A stretch of 64,000 nt of DNA from Sinohyriopsis cumingii (GCA_028554795.2 CM068839.1:18180043-18244042); one strand, 5' to 3'. Counted from the stretch's first letter, positions 23,144-38,200 are shown. Translations and numbers: made by a program. Notes: generated from the letters alone by a model not told the origin.

Positions 23144-23383
23144 CTACTTATGCAGAAAGCTGGTTCTATTATATTTAAATTTATAATAGCCTGCTTCATT
23201 CATCCAATGTTTTTGGACAAATATATGTTCTTTGTGAGCGTGTTTGTCCCTCTTCATGTGAAGAGATAATCTTCCGAGCGAATCGTGTAAATGGTTCCTT
23301 TCCACGTATGCAGCTAAAATATTCGCAACCACTGCTTCTCGATCGTAACGTTTAAATCTAATACAGTAAAGACCAAATGTCAT
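23144..23383 (-). other. Low-divergence antisense-ORF segment, repeated in every unit
   Basis: Each unit ends with a segment that reads as a 79-codon frame on the - strand. Intact copies are at 23144, 30393, 34020, 37647, 41274, 44904, 48525 and 56696-56941; broken copies are at about 26790-27012 (in-frame TAG) and 17675-17857 (frameshift). The copy at 56696 is about 98% identical to this one, whereas sequence just upstream of it differs by about 10%. I do not recognise the peptide. Differences between copies are as often replacements as silent, and one copy is truncated, so I do not call a protein-coding gene. A gene-conversion tract or a conserved non-coding element fits better. Confidence 0.4.
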
Positions 23384-24176
23384 ATTTCAGTTACATTTAA
23401 AAGCGTTTTGATAAAAAGCATATTACTTTCCTTAGAAAAAATTGCATTCAAGGTCCTCCATACACCGTTGATAGGAAGATAAAATTGGATTGATTCGCTC
23501 TTTAGTTTAATGTGCTGCGTTGTCTGAAAATAACCTGACATTCGAATAAACGGGATTTAAAGTAGACTAGGTCGCGTTAAAAGAAATTGGCATTTAATAA
23601 ATTGAAGCAGCTTTTGTAAAACATTTTCTGAAGAAGTTCAATCATTACTGGACTAAGGTGCAGTACATTTGATATCCTTTTATGTTTAACAAAAAGTACT
23701 TTAACCACTCTTTACAGATTTTTAAGTCAGATTTTTCAACGGAGTCGAATGTTGTGTACAGTATTAAAACTCGAAACTATAATTCTCCAAAACCGTGCAC
23801 TGATAATTTAGTGAAATGTTTGGTGAAAGCTAATCATTTCCTCACTTTTATTTTAACTGTTTTAGAACTGGATTGCAACTTAAAATATAATGATAAATAT
23901 CAGATTGCAATTTGATAAGGGCATTTTGTTAAACATAATGCATAGATTTTCATCCCTATTACCGAATGTAGCTGTGAAACTTTGACACCGTTTCCAACAT
24001 GCATTCTAATCCAATGAGATTTAAATAGATTACAGTGGTAAAGTTATTCCTTCAGAAAAGATAGTTATTTTATGTTGTTGAATAAAACAGTTACGAAGCT
24101 GGCTGATGGCCAATCGGCAAGACTTGAAATAACTTAAAGAAATATTCTCAGTTTTAATCTTTTAATCCACAAACAG

Positions 24177-24383
24177 GTGATAAGGATTCACGTGTCAAAT
24201 CAACACCAGAGCCCTATTTTGATGTTGTAACCAGCACCAACGAGTTCGATTCAAGACAATATGAGTCGGATGGAAGTACCAGTTATGAACGCCCAGAGTA
24301 TGGTAATGCCCGTATTGATGACGTCAAATCCCAATCTGATATTGGTTCCAACAATACAACAGAGGAGTTATTTACAGAGAAAG
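24177..24383 (+). CDS. Acidic cassette exon, copy 2 (type B)
   Basis: Same boundaries, length and phase as copy 1. Relative to copy 1 it has L15F, N36S, A38E, D43G and I62T plus a few silent changes in the stretch encoding NARIDDV. I62T creates a second overlapping sequon (N60-T-T). It defines the B flavour, with Ser36-Tyr-Glu38 and Gly43. The first residues up to Tyr14 are unchanged at protein level. Confidence 0.66.
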
Positions 24384-27300
24384 GTTGTATCGGAAATATC
24401 ATTTTATAACAAAATATTGCTTTTTGTTTGCTAACCAAAGTGGTTGTCCATCATAAAGATGTTAGCTTTAATGTTAGTGGTTGGCGGCACTTTTTTTTTT
24501 TTAAATCTTTGAGCAGGAATCATGATAGGAATTCATGTTCTATGGTCATGCAACAGTCTTAGCATAAAACTTGAATTGGCACTCAAAACCCATATATGAA
24601 CACTCACAGTTTTTAGCACACGGTACTGTTGAGAAACATTTATTTAGAAGTACATAAAAGAAGAAAATGCATACATTTTCTTACAGCTAAAGCCCGTGTC
24701 TATCTGACAGATAACCCTATGTATTTTGGACATCCAATTTGATATCAATCGGACAGCTAAATTTACGTCTATCAGATTTGTAACGAATGAAATACGTTGG
24801 GAAACGTTAGTATGATTGTAGGTTTTGTGCTTAGAAAGCTATGTGACTAAGTGGTCATATTTTGTCGCAGAATTTTATTATAAAAAATATAATTCTTAGT
24901 CGCTTGCATTAGATATGTAATGCGATCCAAATAAAATCAAAGATCACATCACATGCTATAAGGGCTAAGTAGAACGTTGTTTTCATTTGTACATTGTATC
25001 ATAGCTATATCATTAGCCCTATTGTGAAAACATCAAATACATTTGAAATGGAAATATTATACCCTAATTTAGGATATTAATTGCTTCATAAAGTTAAACC
25101 TGTTTGCACATATCATAGATCAAAATTAAAATCGGCAACCCTATTGAACTTCTCTATGAATAAATTAGTATATTTCAAATTTTAACAGACAAAGTCATGT
25201 CCATGATACATATCTGAACCAGGATTGTGCTTGCTGCAGAAAGACAGCCCCGATACAACACAACTCGTTAATACGCGATCAAACATCGCTTGTAACAATC
25301 AGACTATTCATCAAGATGATGAAATAATCGCTTTCAAACTACCACTAAAGAAAATTACAATGATTGATAATGGTCAATATTAAAGGATATTGCGTGACCA
25401 TCGATGACAATTAAAATCATCTAATTAGAAACTTTTAAAGTAATCATTTATTTGTACACATTAGTTTGCCCTTTTACAGACCAGGAGACCATCATGGTTA
25501 CGTTTTAAAACAAACAATGTCATTTGCGCACCAGGTAATGGTAACGGTTGTTTACTTCCTGTGATTCGTTATTTTGACTACCCGAGCTGTCCTTTCTTCG
25601 CAGTAAGTCGCATTCCTCTGCAAAATATAGCTTCAATGATGTTTTCAACACGGAAAGAAAGTGTTGTTTATTGCTTGACGTATCTATGAAAGTTCGCGCT
25701 TCTTATAATATTACATATTTGTTAAAGCAAATCCAGTGTCACGAAAATAATTTGCGACGTATAAACTAAAACCTAAGATGTCAAGGACCATTTATAGGAC
25801 ACATAGTCTTTTTTAAAATCATGTACGAGAATATGTTGGAGAATTCCGAGGTAAGGGGATGCCTCGAAATCACGATAGAAAAATGGTAAAGATTTGAACA
25901 GGTTTCTTGTGTAGTATCAATTTAATTGAGTTCTTCTTGCAATAATTATACATTTGCATACCGCGCCGTTCTAACATGCATTGAGACTTGTTGAAATCTC
26001 TTCAAGTTGCGCACCGAACTGAACGTTAGTATTTCATAACACTAACAAACACAATGGATTCATATTCCATTCTTGTGCTTAGCATTACCTGTACCTAATA
26101 AGAATTTATTGTTTTGTTATTAATTTCTTAGGTTCATTTCTATAAGTATTTGAAATCGTAAGACCTTAACTTAACATTTACATTATTCATAGAGTCACAA
26201 AGCTATAAAATCGATTAGACACTATGCATGAATGAACTTTATTTCTACGGTTAGTTATGCAGTGTGTAATCGTATTTCAAGGTTCCTAATTAATTTATGT
26301 GAAAGGTCAACGCTACTCCAATTGGCGTGAATTTAATTGCCAAAACAGAAATAAATGAAACAAATGACTGTTGATCTTTAGAGTTTACTTGAAATTATTG
26401 TATTATTAATACTGATTGCCTACTGATTGAACTGTCTTTGTTTATATGCTGTTTAAGCATGTTTGGTACTTGATTTCAACGGTTCTAGACTACATGAATC
26501 TTTAAAATAGGAATCTTAATTGCTAATAAAAGATCGATGTAAGGGAAACTCATTCAGAATGGCATAATTTTAATCACCGACATACAACAAAGGGGAAAAT
26601 GAGTCTTAAAATTTACATGTTACCTTATTTAGTTTTACAATTAAAAGACTCTATAAAGGGCTCTATAAATTGGTAATTCTTCACAGTAGCAGAATCAGAC
26701 ACATTTCGCTTTAGACCAATTGGTACTTTTATTTACATATTAAGGAACTACAATAAGGTATGGAAAACTAAACTACTTATGCAGAAAGCTGGTTCTATTA
26801 GATTTTAATTTATAATAGCATGCTTCATTCATCCAATGTTTTTGGACAAATATATGTTCTTTGTGAGCGTGTTTGTCCCTCTTCATGTGAAGAGATAATC
26901 TTCCGAGCTAATCGTGTAAATGGTTCCTTTCCACGTATGCAGCTAAAATATTTGCAACCACTGCCTCTCGATCGTAACGTCTAAATCTAATACAATAAAG
27001 ACGCAATGTCATATTTCAGTTATATTTAAAAGCGTTTTGATAGAAAGCATAATATTTTCCTTAGAAAATATTGCATTCAAGATCCTCCATACACCGTTGA
27101 TAGGAAGATAAAATTGGATTGATTCGCTCTTTAGTTTAATGTGCTGCGTTGTCTGAAAATAACCTGACATTCGAATAAACGGGATTTAAAGTAGACTAGG
27201 TCGCGTTAAAAGAAATTGGCATTTTAATAAATTGAAGCAGCTTTTGTAAAACATTTTCTGAAGAAGTTCAGTCATTACTGGACTAAGGTGCAGTACAGTT

Positions 27301-27806
27301 GATATCCTTGTATATTTAATAAAAAGTACTTTAACCACTCTTTACAGATTTTTAAGTCAGATTTTTCAACGGAGTCGAATGTCGTGTACAATTTTAAAAC
27401 TTAAAAATATAATTCTCCAAAACCGTGCGCTGATAATTTAGTGAAATGTTTGGTGAAAGCTAATCATTGTCTCACGTTTCATTTTAACTGTTTTAGAACT
27501 GGATTGCAACTTAAAATATAATGATAAATATCAGATTGCAATGTGATAAGGGCATTTTGTTAAACATAATGCATAGATTTTCATCCGATTACCGAATGTA
27601 GCTGTGAAACATCGACACCGTTTCCAACATTCATTCTAATCCAATGAGATTTAAATAGATTACAGTAGTAAAGTTATTCCTTCAGAAAAGATAGTTATTT
27701 TATGTTGTTGAATAAAATAGTTACGAAGTTGGCTGACGACCAATTGGCCCGACTTGAAATAAATTAAAGAAATATTCTCAGTTTTAATCTTTTAATCCAC
27801 AAACAG

Positions 27807-28013
27807 GTGATAAGGATTCACGTGTCAAATCAACACCAGAGCCCTATTTAGATCTTGTAACCAGCACCAACGAGTTCGATTCAAGACAATATGAGTCGGA
27901 TGGAAGTACCAACTATGCACGACCAGAGTATGATAATGCTCGTATCGATCACGTTAAATCCCAATCTGATATTGGTTCCAACAATACAATAGAGGAGTTA
28001 TTTACAGAGAAAG
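27807..28013 (+). CDS. Acidic cassette exon, copy 3 (type A)
   Basis: A-flavour middle (Asn36, Ala38, Asp43) with two replacements against copy 1: V17L and D49H. Leu17 is otherwise found only in the type B copies 4-6, so this exon shares its 5' half with the next units and its 3' half with copy 1. The intron downstream, from about 28900, also matches the following B units. This is consistent with unequal exchange or conversion inside the exon or its flanks. Confidence 0.66.
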
Positions 28014-31000
28014 GTTGTATCGCAAATATCATTTTATAACAAAATATTGCTTTTTGTTTGCTAACCAAAGTGGTTGTCCATCATAAAGATGTTAGCTTTA
28101 ATGTCAGTGGTTGGCGGCACTTTTAAATCTTTGAGCAGGAATCATGATAGGAATTCATGTTCTATGGTCATGCAACAGTCTTAGCATAAAACTTGAATTG
28201 GCACTCAAAACCCATATATGAACACTCACAGTTTTTAGCACACGGTACTGTTGAGAAACATTTATTTAGAAGTACATAAAAGAAGAAAATGCATACATTT
28301 TCTTACAGCTAAAGCCCGTGTCTATCTGACAGATAACCCTATGTATTTTGGACATCCAATTTGATATCAATCGGACAGCTAAATTTACGTCTATCAGATT
28401 TGTAACGAATGAAATACGTTGGGAAACGTTAGTATGATTGTAGGTTTTGTGCTTAGAAAGCTATGTGACTAAGTGGTCATATTTTGTCGCAGAATTTTAT
28501 TATAAAAAATATAATTCTTAGTCGCTTGCATTAGATATGTAATGCGATCCAAATAAAATCAAAGATCACATCACATGCTATAAGGGCTAAGTAGAACGTT
28601 GTTTTCATTTGTACATTGTATCATAGCTATATCATTAGCCCTATTGTGAAAACATCAAATACATTTGAAATGGAAATATTATACCCTAATTTAGGATATT
28701 AATTGCTTCATAAAGTTAAACCTGTTTGCACATATCATAGATCAAAATTAAAATCGGCAACCCTATTGAACTTCTCTATGAATAAATTAGTATATTTCAA
28801 ATTTTAACAGACAAAGTCATGTCCATGATACATATCTGAACCAGGATTGTGCTTGCTGCAGAAAGACAGCCCCGATACAACACAACTCGTTAATACGCGA
28901 TCAAACATCGCTTGTAACAATCAGAATATTCATCAAGATGATGAAATAATCGCTTTCAATCTACCACTAAAGAAAATTACAATGATTGATAATGGTCAAT
29001 ATTAAAGGATATTGCGTGACCATCGATGACAATTAAAATCATCTAATTAGAAACTTTTAAAGTAATCATTTATTTGTACACATTAGTTTGCCCTTTTACA
29101 GACCAGGAGACCATCATGGTTACGTTTTAAAACAAACAATGTCATTTGCGCACCAGGTAATGGTAACGGTTGTTTACTTCCTGTGATTCGTTATTTTGAC
29201 TACCCGAGCTGTCCTTTCTTCGCAGTAAGTCGCATTCCTCTGCAAAATATAGCTTCAATGATGTTTTCAACACGGAAAGAAAGTGTTGTTTATTGCTTGA
29301 CGTATCTATGAAAGTTCGCGCTTCTTATAATATTACATATTTGTTAAAGCAAATCCAGTGTCACGAAAATAATTTGCGACGTATAAACTAAAACCTAAGA
29401 TGTCAAGGACCATTTATAGGACACGTAGTTTTTTTTTAAATCATGTACGAGAATATGTTGGAGAATTCCGAGGTAAGGGGATGCCTCGAAATCACGATAG
29501 AAAAATGGTAAAGATTTGAACAGGTTTCTTGTGTAGTATCAATTTAATTGAGTTCTTCTTGCAATAATTATACATTTGCATACCGCGCCGTTCTAACATG
29601 CATTGAGACTTGTTAAAATCTCTTCAAGTTGCGCACCGAACTGAACGTTAGTATTTCATAACACTAACAAACACTATGGATTCATATTCCATTCTTGTGC
29701 TTAGCATTACCTGTACCTAATAAACATTTATTGTTTTGTTATTAATTTCTTAGATTCATTTCTATAAGTATTTGAAATCGTAAGACCTTAACTTAACATT
29801 TACATTATTCATAGAGTCACAAAGCTATAAAATCGATTAGACACTATGCATGAATGAACTTTATTTCTACGGTTAGTTATGCAGTGTGTAATCGTATTTC
29901 AAGGTTCCTAATTAATTTATGTGAAAGGTCAACGCTACTCCAATTGGCATGAATTCAATTGCCAAAACAGAAATAAATGAAACAAATGACTGTTGATCTT
30001 TAGAGTTTACTTGAAATTATTGTATTATTAGTACTGATTGCCTACTGATTGAACTGTCCTTGTTGATATGCTGTTTAAGCATGTTTGGTACTTGATTTCA
30101 ACGGTTCTAGACTACATGAATCTTTAAAATGGAATCTTAATTCCTAATAAAAGATCGATGTAAGGGAAACTCATTCAGAATGGCATGACTTTAATCACCG
30201 ACATACAACAAGGGGGAAAATGAGTCTTAAAATTTACATGTTACCTTATTTAGTTTTACAATTAAAAGACGCTATAAAGGGCTCTATAAATTGGTAATTC
30301 TTCATAGTAGCAGAATCAGACACATTTCGCTTTAGACCAATTGGTACTGTTATTTACATATTAGGAACTACAATAAGGTATGGAAAACTAAACTACTTAT
30401 GCAGAAAGCTGGTTCTATTATATTTAAATTTATAATAGCCTGCTTCATTCATCCAATGTTTTTGGACAAATATATGTTCTTTGTGAGCGTGTTTGTCCCT
30501 CTTCATGTGAAGAGATAATCTTCCGAGCGAATCGTGTAAATGGTTCCTTTCCACGTATGCAGCTAAAATATTCGCAACCACTGCTTCTCGATCGTAACGT
30601 TTAAATCTAATATAGTAAAGACCAAATGTCATATTTCAGTTACATTTAAAAGCGTTTTGATAAAAAGCATATTACTTTCCTTAGAAAATATTGCATTCAA
30701 GGTCCTCCATACACCGTTGATAGGAAGATAAAATTGGATTGATTTGCTCTTTAGTTTAATGTACTGCAGTTGTCTGAAAATAACCTGACATTCGAATAAA
30801 CGGGATTTAAAGTAGACTAGGTCGCGTTAAAAGAAATTGGCATTTAATAAATTGAAGCAGCTATTGTAAAACATTTTCTGAAGAAGTTCAATCATTACTG
30901 GACTAAGGTGCAGTACATTTGATATCCTTTTATGTTTAACAAAAAGTACTTTAACCACTCTTTACAGATTTTTAAGTCAGATTTTTCAACGGAGTCGAAT

Positions 31001-31426
31001 GTTGTGTACAATATTAAAACTCGAAACTATAATTCTCCAAAACCGTGCACTGATAATTTAGTGAAATGTTTGGTGAAAGCTAATCATTTCCTCACTTTTA
31101 TTTTAACTGTTTTAGAACTGGATTGCAACTTAAAATATAATGATAAATATCAGATTGCAATTTGATAAGGGCATTTTGTTAAACATAATGCATAGATTTT
31201 CATCCCTATTACCGAATGTAGCTGTGAAACTTTGACACCTTTTCCAACATGCATTCTAATCCAATGAGATTTAAATAGATTACAGTGGTAAAGTTATTCC
31301 TTCAGAAAAGATAGTTATTTTATGTTGTTGAATAAAACAGTTACGAAGCTGGCTGATGGCCAATCGGCAAGACTTGAAATAAATTAAAGAAATATTCTCA
31401 GTTTTAATCTTTTAATCCACAAACAG

Positions 31427-31633
31427 GTGATAAGGATTCACGTGTCAAATCAACACCAGAGCCCTATTTAGATCTTGTAACCAGCACCAACGAGTTCGAT
31501 TCAAGACAATATGAGTCGGATGGAAGTACCAGTTATGAACGCCCAGAGTATGGTAATGCTCGTATCGATGACGTTAAATCCCAATCTGATATTGGTTCCA
31601 ACAATACAACAGAGGAGTTATTTACAGAGAAAG
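31427..31633 (+). CDS. Acidic cassette exon, copy 4 (type B)
   Basis: B-flavour exon with Leu15-Asp-Leu17, as in copy 3, and Ser36, Glu38, Gly43, Thr62. It encodes exactly the same 69 residues as copies 5 and 6. It is the first of the run spaced at exactly 3627 bp. Confidence 0.66.
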
Positions 31634-34600
31634 GTTGTATCGGAAATATCATTTTATAACAAAATATTGCTTTTTGTTTGCTAACCAAAGTGGTTGTCCA
31701 TCATAAAGATGTTAGCTTTAATGTTAGTGGTTGGCGGCACTTTTTTTTTTTAAATCTTTGAGCAGGAATCATGATAGGAATTCATGTTCTATGGTCATGC
31801 AACAGTCTTAGCATAAAACTTGAATTGGCACTCAAAACCCATATATGAACACTCACAGTTTTTAGCACACGGTACTGTTGAGAAACATTTATTTAGAAGT
31901 ACATAAAAGAAGAAAATGCATACATTTTCTTACAGCTAAAGCCCGTGTCTATCTGACAGATAACCCTATGTATTTTGGACATCCAATTTGATATCAATCG
32001 GACAGCTAAATTTACGTCTATCAGATTTGTAACGAATGAAATACGTTGGGAAACGTTAGTATGATTGTAGGTTTTGTGCTTAGAAAGCTATGTGACTAAG
32101 TGGTCATATTTTGTCGCAGAATTTTATTATAAAAAATATAATTCTTAGTCGCTTGCATTAGATATGTAATGCGATCCAAATAAAATCAAAGATCACATCA
32201 CATGCTATAAGGGCTAAGTAGAACGTTGTTTTCATTTGTACATTGTATCATAGCTATATCATTAGCCCTATTGTGAAAACATCAAATACATTTGAAATGG
32301 AAATATTATACCCTAATTTAGGATATTAATTGCTTCATAAAGTTAAACCTGTTTGCACATATCATAGATCAAAATTAAAATCGGCAACCCTATTGAACTT
32401 CTCTATGAATAAATTAGTATATTTCAAATTTTAACAGACAAAGTCATGTCCATGATACATATCTGAACCAGGATTGTGCTTGCTGCAGAAAGACAGCCCC
32501 GATACAACACAACTCGTTAATACGCGATCAAACATCGCTTGTAACAATCAGAATATTCATCAAGATGATGAAATAATCGCTTTCAATCTACCACTAAAGA
32601 AAATTACAATGATTGATAATGGTCAATATTAAAGGATATTGCGTGACCATCGATGACAATTAAAATCATCTAATTAGAAACTTTTAAAGTAATCATTTAT
32701 TTGTACACATTAGTTTGCCCTTTTACAGACCAGGAGACCATCATGGTTACGTTTTAAAACAAACAATGTCATTTGCGCACCAGGTAATGGTAACGGTTGT
32801 TTACTTCCTGTGATTCGTTATTTTGACTACCCGAGCTGTCCTTTCTTCGCAGTAAGTCGCATTCCTCTGCAAAATATAGCTTCAATGATGTTTTCAACAC
32901 GGAAAGAAAGTGTTGTTTATTGCTTGACGTATCTATGAAAGTTCGCGCTTCTTATAATATTACATATTTGTTAAAGCAAATCCAGTGTCACGAAAATAAT
33001 TTGCGACGTATAAACTAAAACCTAAGATGTCAAGGACCATTTATAGGACACGTAGTTTTTTTTTAAATCATGTACGAGAATATGTTGGAGAATTCCGAGG
33101 TAAGGGGATGCCTCGAAATCACGATAGAAAAATGGTAAAGATTTGAACAGGTTTCTTGTGTAGTATCAATTTAATTGAGTTCTTCTTGCAATAATTATAC
33201 ATTTGCATACCGCGCCGTTCTAACATGCATTGAGACTTGTTAAAATCTCTTCAAGTTGCGCACCGAACTGAACGTTAGTATTTCATAACACTAACAAACA
33301 CTATGGATTCATATTCCATTCTTGTGCTTAGCATTACCTGTACCTAATAAACATTTATTGTTTTGTTATTAATTTCTTAGATTCATTTCTATAAGTATTT
33401 GAAATCGTAAGACCTTAACTTAACATTTACATTATTCATAGAGTCACAAAGCTATAAAATCGATTAGACACTATGCATGAATGAACTTTATTTCTACGGT
33501 TAGTTATGCAGTGTGTAATCGTATTTCAAGGTTCCTAATTAATTTATGTGAAAGGTCAACGCTACTCCAATTGGCATGAATTCAATTGCCAAAACAGAAA
33601 TAAATGAAACAAATGACTGTTGATCTTTAGAGTTTACTTGAAATTATTGTATTATTAGTACTGATTGCCTACTGATTGAACTGTCCTTGTTGATATGCTG
33701 TTTAAGCATGTTTGGTACTTGATTTCAACGGTTCTAGACTACATGAATCTTTAAAATGGAATCTTAATTCCTAATAAAAGATCGATGTAAGGGAAACTCA
33801 TTCAGAATGGCATGACTTTAATCACCGACATACAACAAGGGGGAAAATGAGTCTTAAAATTTACATGTTACCTTATTTAGTTTTACAATTAAAAGACGCT
33901 ATAAAGGGCTCTATAAATTGGTAATTCTTCATAGTAGCAGAATCAGACACATTTCGCTTTAGACCAATTGGTACTGTTATTTACATATTAGGAACTACAA
34001 TAAGGTATGGAAAACTAAACTACTTATGCAGAAAGCTGGTTCTATTATATTTAAATTTATAATAGCCTGCTTCATTCATCCAATGTTTTTGGACAAATAT
34101 ATGTTCTTTGTGAGCGTGTTTGTCCCTCTTCATGTGAAGAGATAATCTTCCGAGCGAATCGTGTAAATGGTTCCTTTCCACGTATGCAGCTAAAATATTC
34201 GCAACCACTGCTTCTCGATCGTAACGTTTAAATCTAATATAGTAAAGACCAAATGTCATATTTCAGTTACATTTAAAAGCGTTTTGATAAAAAGCATATT
34301 ACTTTCCTTAGAAAATATTGCATTCAAGGTCCTCCATACACCGTTGATAGGAAGATAAAATTGGATTGATTTGCTCTTTAGTTTAATGTACTGCAGTTGT
34401 CTGAAAATAACCTGACATTCGAATAAACGGGATTTAAAGTAGACTAGGTCGCGTTAAAAGAAATTGGCATTTAATAAATTGAAGCAGCTATTGTAAAACA
34501 TTTTCTGAAGAAGTTCAATCATTACTGGACTAAGGTGCAGTACATTTGATATCCTTTTATGTTTAACAAAAAGTACTTTAACCACTCTTTACAGATTTTT

Positions 34601-35053
34601 AAGTCAGATTTTTCAACGGAGTCGAATGTTGTGTACAATATTAAAACTCGAAACTATAATTCTCCAAAACCGTGCACTGATAATTTAGTGAAATGTTTGG
34701 TGAAAGCTAATCATTTCCTCACTTTTATTTTAACTGTTTTAGAACTGGATTGCAACTTAAAATATAATGATAAATATCAGATTGCAATTTGATAAGGGCA
34801 TTTTGTTAAACATAATGCATAGATTTTCATCCCTATTACCGAATGTAGCTGTGAAACTTTGACACCTTTTCCAACATGCATTCTAATCCAATGAGATTTA
34901 AATAGATTACAGTGGTAAAGTTATTCCTTCAGAAAAGATAGTTATTTTATGTTGTTGAATAAAACAGTTACGAAGCTGGCTGATGGCCAATCGGCAAGAC
35001 TTGAAATAAATTAAAGAAATATTCTCAGTTTTAATCTTTTAATCCACAAACAG

Positions 35054-35260
35054 GTGATAAGGATTCACGTGTCAAATCAACACCAGAGCCCTATTTAGAT
35101 CTTGTAACCAGCACCAACGAGTTCGATTCAAGACAATATGAGTCGGATGGAAGTACCAGTTATGAACGCCCAGAGTATGGTAATGCTCGTATCGATGACG
35201 TTAAATCCCAATCTGATATTGGTTCCAACAATACAACAGAGGAGTTATTTACAGAGAAAG
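35054..35260 (+). CDS. Acidic cassette exon, copy 5 (type B)
   Basis: Identical in protein to copies 4 and 6. The unit that begins here differs from the copy 4 unit at only a handful of positions, for example CAAACTACC for CAATCTACC near 36210, TATTGAAGG for TATTAAAGG near 36257 and CCTACGATG for CCTAAGATG near 36650. Confidence 0.66.
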
Positions 35261-38200
35261 GTTGTATCGGAAATATCATTTTATAACAAAATATTGCTTT
35301 TTGTTTGCTAACCAAAGTGGTTGTCCATCATAAAGATGTTAGCTTTAATGTTAGTGGTTGGCGGCACTTTTTTTTTTTAAATCTTTGAGCAGGAATCATG
35401 ATAGGAATTCATGTTCTATGGTCATGCAACAGTCTTAGCATAAAACTTGAATTGGCACTCAAAACCCATATATGAACACTCACAGTTTTTAGCACACGGT
35501 ACTGTTGAGAAACATTTATTTAGAAGTACATAAAAGAAGAAAATGCATACATTTTCTTACAGCTAAAGCCCGTGTCTATCTGACAGATAACCCTATGTAT
35601 TTTGGACATCCAATTTGATATCAATCGGACAGCTAAATTTACGTCTATCAGATTTGTAACGAATGAAATACGTTGGGAAACGTTAGTATGATTGTAGGTT
35701 TTGTGCTTAGAAAGCTATGTGACTAAGTGGTCATATTTTGTCGCAGAATTTTATTATAAAAAATATAATTCTTAGTCGCTTGCATTAGATATGTAATGCG
35801 ATCCAAATAAAATCAAAGATCACATCACATGCTATAAGGGCTAAGTAGAACGTTGTTTTCATTTGTACATTGTATCATAGCTATATCATTAGCCCTATTG
35901 TGAAAACATCAAATACATTTGAAATGGAAATATTATACCCTAATTTAGGATATTAATTGCTTCATAAAGTTAAACCTGTTTGCACATATCATAGATCAAA
36001 ATTAAAATCGGCAACCCTATTGAACTTCTCTATGAATAAATTAGTATATTTCAAATTTTAACAGACAAAGTCATGTCCATGATACATATCTGAACCAGGA
36101 TTGTGCTTGCTGCAGAAAGACAGCCCCGATACAACACAACTCGTTAATACGCGATCAAACATCGCTTGTAACAATCAGAATATTCATCAAGATGATGAAA
36201 TAATCGCTTTCAAACTACCACTAAAGAAAATTACAATGATTGATAATGGTCAATATTGAAGGATATTGCGTGACCATCGATGACAATTAAAATCATCTAA
36301 TTAGAAACTTTTAAAGTAATCATTTATTTGTACACATTAGTTTGCCCTTTTACAGACCAGGAGACCATCATGGTTACGTTTTAAAACAAACAATGTCATT
36401 TGCGCACCAGGTAATAGTAACGGTTGTTTACTTCCTGTGATTCGTTATTTTGACTACCCGAGCTGTCCTTTCTTCGCAGTAAGTCGCATTCCTCTGCAAA
36501 ATATAGCTTCAATGATGTTTTCAACACGGAAAGAAAGTGTTGTTTATTGCTTGACGTATCTATGAAAGTTCGCGCTTCTTATAATATTACATATTTGTTA
36601 AAGCAAATCCAGTGTCACGAAAATAATTTGCGACGTATAAACTAAAACCTACGATGTCAAGGACCATTTATAGGACACGTAGTTTTTTTTTAAATCATGT
36701 ACGAGAATATGTTGGAGAATTCCGAGGTAAGGGGATGCCTCGAAATCACGATAGAAAAATGGTAAAGATTTGAACAGGTTTCTTGTGTAGTATCAATTTA
36801 ATTGAGTTCTTCTTGCAATAATTATACATTTGCATACCGCGCCGTTCTAACATGCATTGAGACTTGTTAAAATCTCTTCAAGTTGCGCACCGAACTGAAC
36901 GTTAGTATTTCATAACACTAACAAACACTATGGATTCATATTCCATTCTTGTGCTTAGCATTACCTGTACCTAATAAACATTTATTGTTTTGTTATTAAT
37001 TTCTTAGATTCATTTCTATAAGTATTTGAAATCGTAAGACCTTAACTTAACATTTACATTATTCATAGAGTCACAAAGCTATAAAATCGATTAGACACTA
37101 TGCATGAATGAACTTTATTTCTACGGTTAGTTATGCAGTGTGTAATCGTATTTCAAGGTTCCTAATTAATTTATGTGAAAGGTCAACGCTACTCCAATTG
37201 GCATGAATTCAATTGCCAAAACAGAAATAAATGAAACAAATGACTGTTGATCTTTAGAGTTTACTTGAAATTATTGTATTATTAGTACTGATTGCCTACT
37301 GATTGAACTGTCCTTGTTGATATGCTGTTTAAGCATGTTTGGTACTTGATTTCAACGGTTCTAGACTACATGAATCTTTAAAATGGAATCTTAATTCCTA
37401 ATAAAAGATCGATGTAAGGGAAACTCATTCAGAATGGCATGACTTTAATCACCGACATACAACAAGGGGGAAAATGAGTCTTAAAATTTACATGTTACCT
37501 TATTTAGTTTTACAATTAAAAGACGCTATAAAGGGCTCTATAAATTGGTAATTCTTCATAGTAGCAGAATCAGACACATTTCGCTTTAGACCAATTGGTA
37601 CTGTTATTTACATATTAGGAACTACAATAAGGTATGGAAAACTAAACTACTTATGCAGAAAGCTGGTTCTATTATATTTAAATTTATAATAGCCTGCTTC
37701 ATTCATCCAATGTTTTTGGACAAATATATGTTCTTTGTGAGCGTGTTTGTCCCTCTTCATGTGAAGAGATAATCTTCCGAGCGAATCGTGTAAATGGTTC
37801 CTTTCCACGTATGCAGCTAAAATATTCGCAACCACTGCTTCTCGATCGTAACGTTTAAATCTAATATAGTAAAGACCAAATGTCATATTTCAGTTACATT
37901 TAAAAGCGTTTTGATAAAAAGCATATTACTTTCCTTAGAAAATATTGCATTCAAGGTCCTCCATACACCGTTGATAGGAAGATAAAATTGGATTGATTTG
38001 CTCTTTAGTTTAATGTACTGCAGTTGTCTGAAAATAACCTGACATTCGAATAAACGGGATTTAAAGTAGACTAGGTCGCGTTAAAAGAAATTGGCATTTA
38101 ATAAATTGAAGCAGCTATTGTAAAACATTTTCTGAAGAAGTTCAATCATTACTGGACTAAGGTGCAGTACATTTGATATCCTTTTATGTTTAACAAAAAG

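Noticed and set aside
23144-23383. 79-codon antisense frame repeated at 30393, 34020, 37647, 41274, 44904, 48525 and 56696, as a protein-coding gene
   Set aside because: The corresponding copy near 26790-27012 has an in-frame TAG and the copy at 17675 is frameshifted. Differences among intact copies are as often replacements as silent changes. No domain is recognised. It is listed as a sequence segment instead.
23682-23915. 77-codon + strand frame repeated at 30932, 34559, 38186 and 41813
   Set aside because: Type A units and the older units lose the ATG and contain stops, for example ACTTAAAAATA near 20150. No domain and no substitution pattern of a protein; it is intron sequence upstream of the acidic exon.
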